NCBI GenBank assembly: GCA_964628835.1
Contig: CAZVME010000026.1
Span: forward strand, 1-38,860
Length of the DNA: 38,860 bases
Source of the DNA: JAAGZL01 sp964628835
GTDB lineage: Bacteria > Pseudomonadota > Gammaproteobacteria > Chromatiales > Chromatiaceae
Direction: 5' to 3'
Part shown: piece after piece, positions 33,346-38,860 of the stretch
How the letters are laid out: each line of letters begins with the position of its first letter
How positions within the stretch are numbered: position 1 is the stretch's first letter
The notes under the pieces: generated by a model
What the model saw: only the letters and a program-made list of their open reading frames with translations
Told to the model about the DNA's origin: nothing
Databases searched by the model: none
Translations under genes and position numbers: made by a program

Positions 33346-35722
33346 TGTACGCTCCCAATTCCGAGATGCAATCCTTGCCGTCGGCATGGTGCCACCGGAT
33401 GATATGAAGCCAGGCGTTTTCCACCGCTTCCCTGGTATGGACAAGGATACTAGTAACCGTGCTGGCTGGTGCAAACTATTTGAGGATGGTGCTGGCGGCA
33501 TCTATGGTGATTTTTCTACTGGTCTGAGTAAGACATGGCAGTTGGAGCAATCTGCGCCTATGACTGAGCAGGAGCGCCGGAGCTTCGCCAAGATGGTGAA
33601 GGACGCCAAGGGCAAAGCTGAGGAGGAACGCAACCAGACATGGCGACAGGCGGCTGCTGAGGCGCGTGAGAAGTGGCACACAGCACAGCCGGGGAGCGGT
33701 GGATATAAGTATCTACAGGCCAAGCAGGTGAAGGCATACGGTATTAGGACGGACGGCCTCGCTTTGCTTGCCCCGATTTATATTGACGGCGAGATCACTA
33801 GCTTACAGACAATTATGCCAGACGGTGGAAAACGGTTTCATCCTGGTGGGCGTATTGCCGGTGGCTATTTCCTTATTGGTAAACCTGATGGCGTGTTGTG
33901 TATCGCAGAGGGTTATGCAACAGCGGCCAGCCTACATGAGGCTACCGGGTATTCCGTGGTTGTGGCATTCAATGCTGGCAACTTGCTGGCCGTGGCTCAG
34001 GATATGTATACCAAGTACCCGGACTTGAAACTGGTCCTGTGTGCTGACAACGACATTGAGCCGGATAGGCCAAACCCCGGCATAGATGCCGCAACACAAG
34101 CCGCCAAGGCAGTGGGTGGATACCTTGCAATCCCTGATCTGGGCAATAAGAAATGTGATTTCAACGATGTACACTTGGCACATGGGTTAACTGCTGTGCG
34201 GAAGTATATTGAGGCGGCGATGGTAGAGCCTCCTCTGCAAGAGTCGTATGACGCGGATACTAACCTGGAGTCACCAACAAACCCAAACGCGGTAGTCACT
34301 GAACTGGCTAGTCTCTCCCCACTTGAGTACGATCAGCAACGGGAATGCAAAGCCAAGGAGTTGGGCGTTCGTATTGGAACCCTGGACAGAGCGGTGGCCG
34401 AGGCCAGAAGTGATATTGGCGATGATGCTGTTCAGTCTATCGTGGAAGAGCTTGAACCGTGGCCGGATGCCATCAATGGCGATACTCTGCTACGTGAAAT
34501 TGCCAGCATTCTCAGTCGCTATGTGTACCTGCCCAGGGGCGCGGTGACGGTGCTGGCCACCTGGTGCCTTGGCACCTATATAATGGAGGCATGGACTATC
34601 TGGCCCAAGCTGCTGATTACTTCACCAGAGAAACGCTGTGGCAAATCAACGCTGGTTGATTCATTAGAAAGCCTTACCTATCGCGCTCTAGTGGCCAGCA
34701 ACATCTCACCATCTGCCATATTCCGTTGTATCGAGGAATGGCAACCAACCTTGATCCTTGATGAAGCCGATACATTCACGAAGGATAATGATGAATTAAA
34801 CGGTATCATCAATGCCGGACACCGCAAGCGCACCGCCAAGGTTATCCGCTCCGAGAAGGTTAATGATGGATTTATCCCGAAGGCTTATTCAGTCTGGAGT
34901 CCCCAGGTTATTGCCGGTATCGGTAGTCAACGAGACACACTGCACGACCGTTCAATTCATATCGAGATGGAGCGCAAGCTACCTGATGAACAGGTATCGA
35001 AAATCCCCCATGATCTGTTTGAGAAGTGCCAGGACCTACGGCGCAAGTGCCAACGCTGGGCGCTGGATAACGTTAGGAGTCTCAAAGGCTATATAGAGAT
35101 CCCGAACTTTGGTAATGACCGCGCACAGGATAACTGGGAGCCACTGGTGCGCATCGGTGTTGTTGCTGGCGGTGATTGGCAACAACGCATCCTTCATACC
35201 TATAAGCTGTTCGCAATGGTACAGGCCGAGACTGAGGATGTTGGAATCCTTCTGTTGCGAGATATACAGGTAATCATGTCCAAATGGAAGCGAGACAAGA
35301 TCACTTCCGCTGAACTGGTTGAGGGACTTGTCAGTATTGAGGAGTCACCGTGGAGTGAATGGAAGCGAGGAAAGCCGATGACACAAATTTCATTGGCGAG
35401 GCTGCTCAAGCCATTCAAAGTGAAGCCCAAAGACATACGTATAGGTCAGACTGTTCGTCGCGGATTCGAGGCAAAACAATTCAGTAATGTATTTAGCAGA
35501 TACCTTCAACCTCTTGTACCCCCTACTCAAAGTGCTACACCGCTACAATCTAGCAATGACGGGGCCTCCAGGGATTTTCAAGGTGCTACAAAAACAGAAG
35601 ATGTAGCACTTTCAAAACCCTCCAATCCCTTACAGGACAAGGCTTGTAGCACTGTAGCGCTTCAAAACATCCCTATGGAGGATCAGGGGCATGAATCGTC
35701 CGCACCCAGGGAGGTTTTCTAA
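33338..35722 (+). CDS. Island primase-helicase: TOPRIM plus DUF3631
   Basis: A 794-residue replication protein. A TOPRIM domain spans about 184-285, with E191 in CIAEGYATAAS and the acidic pair D237/D239 in LCADND. A P-loop ATPase of the DUF3631 type follows from about 370 to 720, with Walker A SPEKRCGKST (429-438) and Walker B LILDEAD. The N-terminal 130 residues are typical of island-type primases. Start ATG 33338 is chosen from the AAGAGGAA ribosome-binding site and the 8-bp overlap with the AlpA gene. It probably primes replication of the excised island. The last 80 residues are low-complexity, and their DNA has inverted repeats (35532-35660). Confidence 0.9.
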   Translation: MTNVRSQFRDAILAVGMVPPDDMKPGVFHRFPGMDKDTSNRAGWCKLFEDGAGGIYGDFSTGLSKTWQLEQSAPMTEQERRSFAKMVKDAKGKAEEERNQTWRQAAAEAREKWHTAQPGSGGYKYLQAKQVKAYGIRTDGLALLAPIYIDGEITSLQTIMPDGGKRFHPGGRIAGGYFLIGKPDGVLCIAEGYATAASLHEATGYSVVVAFNAGNLLAVAQDMYTKYPDLKLVLCADNDIEPDRPNPGIDAATQAAKAVGGYLAIPDLGNKKCDFNDVHLAHGLTAVRKYIEAAMVEPPLQESYDADTNLESPTNPNAVVTELASLSPLEYDQQRECKAKELGVRIGTLDRAVAEARSDIGDDAVQSIVEELEPWPDAINGDTLLREIASILSRYVYLPRGAVTVLATWCLGTYIMEAWTIWPKLLITSPEKRCGKSTLVDSLESLTYRALVASNISPSAIFRCIEEWQPTLILDEADTFTKDNDELNGIINAGHRKRTAKVIRSEKVNDGFIPKAYSVWSPQVIAGIGSQRDTLHDRSIHIEMERKLPDEQVSKIPHDLFEKCQDLRRKCQRWALDNVRSLKGYIEIPNFGNDRAQDNWEPLVRIGVVAGGDWQQRILHTYKLFAMVQAETEDVGILLLRDIQVIMSKWKRDKITSAELVEGLVSIEESPWSEWKRGKPMTQISLARLLKPFKVKPKDIRIGQTVRRGFEAKQFSNVFSRYLQPLVPPTQSATPLQSSNDGASRDFQGATKTEDVALSKPSNPLQDKACSTVALQNIPMEDQGHESSAPREVF
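35532..35660. repeat. Cluster of GTGCTACA/TGTAGCAC repeats (iteron-like)
   Basis: GTGCTACA at 35532-35539 and 35583-35590, and the variant CGCTACA at 35541-35547, are followed by inverted copies TGTAGCAC at 35602-35609 and 35645-35652, and TGTAGCGC at 35653-35660. TTCAAAAC follows two of the inverted blocks (35611-35618, 35661-35668). They lie inside the primase coding region, in its low-complexity tail. Confidence 0.5.
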
Positions 35723-36222
35723 TGTTGGCAGAGAAAATCACAAAAGCTGGTATCAGTCTCACCGTGGAGGGTGGCAAGCTGGTTGCTGAGGGAGAACTGA
35801 CCGATGAACAGCGGCAATTCATCCGTGCCAACAAGAAAATCATTATGGCGGAACTAAAGGCAGCTAACGATCCAGCACCCATGACGCCTGACCAGGAGGC
35901 AGCAATACGAGTATGGCTGGGACATATCAAGGAAACAAACTTGGTGACCATTGGCGAGATTTTGGAGAGGTGTGATCGTGATATCGAAGCGCGGGCCTAT
36001 TTCCTAGAACGATCTAATGAAGTGCCACTACATGAGCAAGGCATACATTCAGTTCACTGCGGCGACTGCATCTATTTTGAGCGCGCCAACCATCCTAACC
36101 TTGGACACTGCTCAAAAGGAGAGTTGGGAGCAGCAGCTGGGTTATGGGACACAGATCGTCGAGGCTGTAGTCAATGGATTCCTTTGCACCAAAACCCTGG
36201 AGACCCTACTCATGGCTACTAA
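35722..36222 (+). CDS. Conserved island protein with TubC-like N-terminus and Cys/His cluster
   Basis: A 166-residue protein. The first 50 residues (KITKAGISLTVEGGKLVAEG) resemble the TubC N-terminal docking-like domain common beside island primases. The C-terminal part has a Cys/His cluster CGDC...HC...C (about 112-151), likely zinc-binding. Its ATG overlaps the primase stop by one base (TAATG), so it is coupled. Function unknown, probably accessory to the primase. Confidence 0.75.
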   Translation: MLAEKITKAGISLTVEGGKLVAEGELTDEQRQFIRANKKIIMAELKAANDPAPMTPDQEAAIRVWLGHIKETNLVTIGEILERCDRDIEARAYFLERSNEVPLHEQGIHSVHCGDCIYFERANHPNLGHCSKGELGAAAGLWDTDRRGCSQWIPLHQNPGDPTHGY

Positions 36223-36862
36223 GCAGAAACCAACCAAGAGTCAAAAGGCAAAAAAGAACTCTATAGATACAAAATCTACTGAAGACACAGACGCAAATTG
36301 GCCACGCACAGTTCTGCGGCCGACAGTACAAGCGACTGCCACGATTTATGAATATGGTAAGTCTGCCGGCAATCTTGATCTGATAGGTTTACTGGATGCT
36401 CTTAGCGAACAAACAAAGGCTGCATGTAATGGGAATTTAAAACGTGCTGAATCAATGCTAACAGCGCAGGCCCATAGTCTAGATGCAATTTTTAACAAAT
36501 TAGCGCAACGGGCGGTTAATGCTGAATATTTGGAACATTTGGACTGTTATCTAAAACTGGCGCTACGGGCGCAGTCCCAATGCCGGGCAACATGGGAAAC
36601 CTTGGCGGCGATTAAAAATCCACCCATGATGGGCTACGTTAAGCAGGCCAACATCGCCCATGGTCACCAGCAGGTGAATAATGTTCCAGCTACGGCAATC
36701 GAAGCCCCGCGCACACGGGAAAAGAAAAAACCGCAGAACAAACTATTGGGGGAGAATGATGGCGAACGGCTGGACACCAGAGCGACGGGCGCGGCAGGCG
36801 GAATTAATCCGGCAATGGAAGCCGTGGGAGAAATCAACAGGGCCGAAGACACAAGCAGGTAA
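36212..36862 (+). CDS. Conserved hypothetical island protein
   Basis: A 216-residue protein of a type found often next to primases in proteobacterial islands. Distinctive pieces are AESMLTAQAHSLDAIFNKLAQRA and LALRAQSQCRATWETLAAIKNPP. It is helical. ATG 36212 is preferred, with GGAG at 36199-36202. It starts inside the end of the upstream gene in a different frame. Function unknown. Confidence 0.75.
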   Translation: MATKQKPTKSQKAKKNSIDTKSTEDTDANWPRTVLRPTVQATATIYEYGKSAGNLDLIGLLDALSEQTKAACNGNLKRAESMLTAQAHSLDAIFNKLAQRAVNAEYLEHLDCYLKLALRAQSQCRATWETLAAIKNPPMMGYVKQANIAHGHQQVNNVPATAIEAPRTREKKKPQNKLLGENDGERLDTRATGAAGGINPAMEAVGEINRAEDTSR

Positions 36863-36977
36863 AGACGTGGTTTCCCACAACGCTTACAAAGGTGAGGATT
36901 GGAGACTGTTGAGGAGTTTGGCTCGTGTATTAAAGGATCAGAAGGAGTATCTGAAGGATTTGACTAAGCCTAAATAA
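36759..36977 (+). CDS. Small conserved island protein (GWTPERRARQAELI motif)
   Basis: A 72-residue basic protein: GWTPERRARQAELIRQWKPW then STGPKTQAGKDVVSHNAYKGED. This sequence recurs in many proteobacterial islands and phage-like elements beside the previous gene, so the start is kept although it overlaps it by 104 bp in another frame. GGGGGAG (36747-36753) is a good ribosome-binding site for ATG 36756 or 36759. The function is unknown. Confidence 0.8.
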   Translation: MANGWTPERRARQAELIRQWKPWEKSTGPKTQAGKDVVSHNAYKGEDWRLLRSLARVLKDQKEYLKDLTKPK

Positions 36978-37303
36978 CAGTTGTTTGTGTTGAATAATTA
37001 TCATTTTGGGATAATGTTTACTGTAATGGTTTGTATTATATTTTGATAATGTCCGTGATATTGAGCCATTAAGCTTTTGAATTATCGCATGTTGAGTTTG
37101 CAAAAATATCAGGCCAAGATCAGTAGATCATTTATGTATATTTAAGGCGGTGCTATCATAGTGCATAGCTTCCATGGAGAAATATCAAGACCACTTCAAC
37201 CATTCTTATTCATCCTCAGGAACAACCAATCATCGAAGCAGCCATAACCCTAGGTGATTGGCTGTTAACATTCCCGCAATTAGGAGATAAAGATCAGCAG
37301 GTA
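36978..37303. other. 326-bp AT-rich gap between the primase module and an unknown gene
   Basis: Very AT-rich, with a small inverted repeat ATTATC/GATAAT near 36995-37013. The last 120 bp keep a frame open into the next gene and read like protein (DWLLTFPQLGDKDQQVV). I see no attachment site copy of the tRNA-Met 3' end. Confidence 0.5.
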
Positions 37304-37726
37304 GTGATGGAATTGCAAGGTGCACTAAGAATGCTTCCTAAGGTTCCTTCAGGCATGTGGCACAGCTATGGATTTGGATTCTGTGAAGGAGATGAGGAAG
37401 AAGGGTTGTGCAGAGAATGGTCTGTATCGTTAACGCAGAAGGATGGAGGTCTAGCAGGGCTAGAGATATTCAGCCTTTACAACCCAATACCGGAGCCGTA
37501 TCAGGTTGATGAAGGTGAGCCATTTGGGCCAGAATTTTTGGGCATGGTGGACCATGAGGACATGTTTATGTGGATATCTGATAAGCCGTTACATCCTCAA
37601 CCATACGATGTGTCTCGCTGGATTAAGGAAGTGGCAGATCCATGCCGATATAGAAAGGAAGGGCGCAAAATTACGTTAGAGATAGAAGGGCCAGGGTCTC
37701 ATTATTCAGAGATCGAATGGAATTAA
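37304..37726 (+). CDS. Hypothetical protein, N-terminus possibly incomplete
   Basis: A 140-residue acidic, soluble protein that I do not recognise (LQGALRMLPKVPSGMWHSYGFGF). In-frame coding-like sequence continues upstream to a TAG near 37164 with no standard start codon except GTG 37301, so the gene may have lost its true start. No strong ribosome-binding site precedes ATG 37304. It ends 12 bp from the edge of an IS256-family element. Confidence 0.5.
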   Translation: MMELQGALRMLPKVPSGMWHSYGFGFCEGDEEEGLCREWSVSLTQKDGGLAGLEIFSLYNPIPEPYQVDEGEPFGPEFLGMVDHEDMFMWISDKPLHPQPYDVSRWIKEVADPCRYRKEGRKITLEIEGPGSHYSEIEWN

Positions 37727-37738
37727 TATAGATGTCAA

Positions 37739-38860
37739 AGAGCCTGTAACTAATTCTGTGTAACTGCCATTATTTAAACGAAGTCCACCAGCCGGTCTTC
37801 GAACTCAATCATAAAACGGTTCAAAGCGACTTTCCAGTTTCTGATTGGCATGGTCCATTTTTTTGAAGCTTCCTGTATCGCCAGATAGACCACCTTTTTC
37901 GCCGAATCATCGGTGGGGAAGAGTTTCCGTTTTTTGATGATTTTCCGGAGGACACTGTTCAGTGATTCAATGGCGTTGGTTGTGTAGATTGCCCTGCGTA
38001 TATCTTCAGGATAATTGAACAGTGTGTTGAGATTGTTCCAGCAGTTCCGCCAACTTCGGCTGATCTGAGGGTATTTATCGTCCCAACGCTCAGCAAATTC
38101 ATCAAGAGCCAGCAAGGCTTCATCCTCGGTGACAGACTGGTAAATACGCTTTAAATCAGCTGTGACGGGCTTATAGTCCTTCCAGGGAACATACCTCACG
38201 GAGTTACGTACCATGTGCACGATACAGAGCTGTATCTGAGCCTGTGGGTAAACAGCTTGTATCGCATCAGGAACGCCCTTTAAGCCGTCAACGCAGGCAA
38301 TCAGGATGTCTTTAACGCCACGATTTTGCAGCTCTGTTAGTACGCCCAGCCAGAACTTGGAACCTTCATTCTCGGATAGCCACATGCCCAGCAGTTCCTT
38401 GTGGCCCTCCATATTGACACCCAGCGCCAGGTAAATGGACTTATTGATAACACGTTTATCCTGACGGACTTTAATGACAATACAATCCAGATAAACAATG
38501 GGATAAACGGCATCGAGTGGGCGGGATTGCCATTCAATAACCTGCTCTATAACGGCATCGGTGATTTTAGAGATCAGCGTGGGCGAAACATCCGCATCGT
38601 ACATTTCTTTGAAAGTAGCCGTGATCTCACGGGTTGTCATCCCTTTGGCATACAGGCAATGCACCTTGTCATCCATGGAGGTAAAACGGGTCTGGTGTTT
38701 TTTAACCAGCTGCGGCTCAAAGCTGCTATCCCGATCCCGGGGAATATCAACCTCAAATGAACCGTCTTCGGTCATGAGTCGTTTGCTGGAGTAGCCGTTG
38801 CGGCTTGGCAAGCCCCTAGTTTTCTAGACAGTTGCTAGCTTCTCAAAATACTGCTTTTCA
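37739..38860 (-). mobile_element. IS256-family insertion sequence (partial)
   Basis: The right end is marked by GAGCCTGTAACTAATTCTGTGTAA near 37739-37762 (given here in outline), of the type seen at IS256-family termini, just past the transposase stop. The other terminus is not identified. The left side runs to or past the window end, and its first part may not belong to the same element. Confidence 0.6.
37774..38811 (-). CDS. IS256-family transposase, N-terminally truncated
   Basis: A 345-residue mutator-type DDE transposase. The acidic residues are seen in YLDCIVIKV, ACVDGLKG and TTNAIESLNS, with the C-terminal CIVHMVRNS. Full-length members have about 400 residues. The first 50-60 are missing: upstream of codon TTG 38811 the frame soon meets a TAG (38824-38826). 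It probably cannot move by itself, unless the reading frame is different just outside the window. Confidence 0.85.
   Translation of the reverse strand: MPSRNGYSSKRLMTEDGSFEVDIPRDRDSSFEPQLVKKHQTRFTSMDDKVHCLYAKGMTTREITATFKEMYDADVSPTLISKITDAVIEQVIEWQSRPLDAVYPIVYLDCIVIKVRQDKRVINKSIYLALGVNMEGHKELLGMWLSENEGSKFWLGVLTELQNRGVKDILIACVDGLKGVPDAIQAVYPQAQIQLCIVHMVRNSVRYVPWKDYKPVTADLKRIYQSVTEDEALLALDEFAERWDDKYPQISRSWRNCWNNLNTLFNYPEDIRRAIYTTNAIESLNSVLRKIIKKRKLFPTDDSAKKVVYLAIQEASKKWTMPIRNWKVALNRFMIEFEDRLVDFV

Noticed and set aside
22063..38860. Right attachment site (second copy of the tRNA-Met 3' end)
   Set aside because: I could not find a convincing copy by eye; the island probably ends beyond the window.

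Overview
The window looks like a chromosomal segment of a gammaproteobacterium. The evidence is the rRNA sequence, the order 5S rRNA, birA, coaX, SPOR protein, tRNA-Thr (close to the Pseudomonas order and to the E. coli rrnB-birA-coaA-thrU order), and gammaproteobacterial proteins throughout. A free-living or symbiotic Chromatiales-like organism is a guess; nothing here fixes the genus.

Layout. 1-500: the 3' end of 23S rRNA, 5S rRNA and the rRNA operon terminator. 611-6331: a small membrane protein, an M61/PDZ metallopeptidase, BirA, type III pantothenate kinase, a SPOR-domain protein and tRNA-Thr(UGU). 6452-10856: mostly single housekeeping or hypothetical genes: a GDT1-type cation transporter (minus strand), a YtoQ-like protein, a GFA/CENP-V protein, a DksA/TraR zinc-finger protein, a VOC protein overlapping an AmpD-like amidase, and a YpfJ-type zinc peptidase. 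A REP-like palindromic element lies at 8804-8879. 11185-20728: a chemotaxis cluster, cheY-cheA-cheW-mcp-cheW-STAS-cheR-cheD-(gene remnant)-mcp-STAS. It has a methyltransferase and a deamidase, but no cheB methylesterase. A one-frame relic with two stop codons sits in the cheD-mcp gap. 20800-22062: ychF and tRNA-Met(CAU).

22063 to the window end is a genomic island inserted at the 3' end of tRNA-Met. It starts with a P4-type tyrosine integrase whose promoter and ribosome-binding site lie inside a perfect 10-bp inverted repeat. A scrap of a second integrase C-terminus follows. Next is a tightly overlapped minus-strand operon of five defence genes: hsdR-hsdM-hsdS (type I restriction-modification), then an ABC-type ATPase with an unusual N-terminal domain of about 210 residues, then an HNH nuclease. 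The last two resemble a Septu (PtuA/PtuB) pair. Upstream of hsdR is a frameshifted ribbon-helix-helix antitoxin-like relic. On the plus strand lies the mobility/replication module: a hypothetical protein, an AlpA-like regulator, a TOPRIM/DUF3631 primase-helicase, and three small conserved accessory proteins. An unknown gene and an IS256-family transposase, apparently broken at its N-terminus, close the window. I did not see a right attachment site, so the island probably continues past 38860.

The best candidate for something new is the five-gene operon that joins a complete type I restriction-modification system to a divergent Septu-like ATPase/HNH pair. Second is the cheB-less, STAS-rich chemotaxis cluster with its relic and a receptor whose signalling tip is degenerate.
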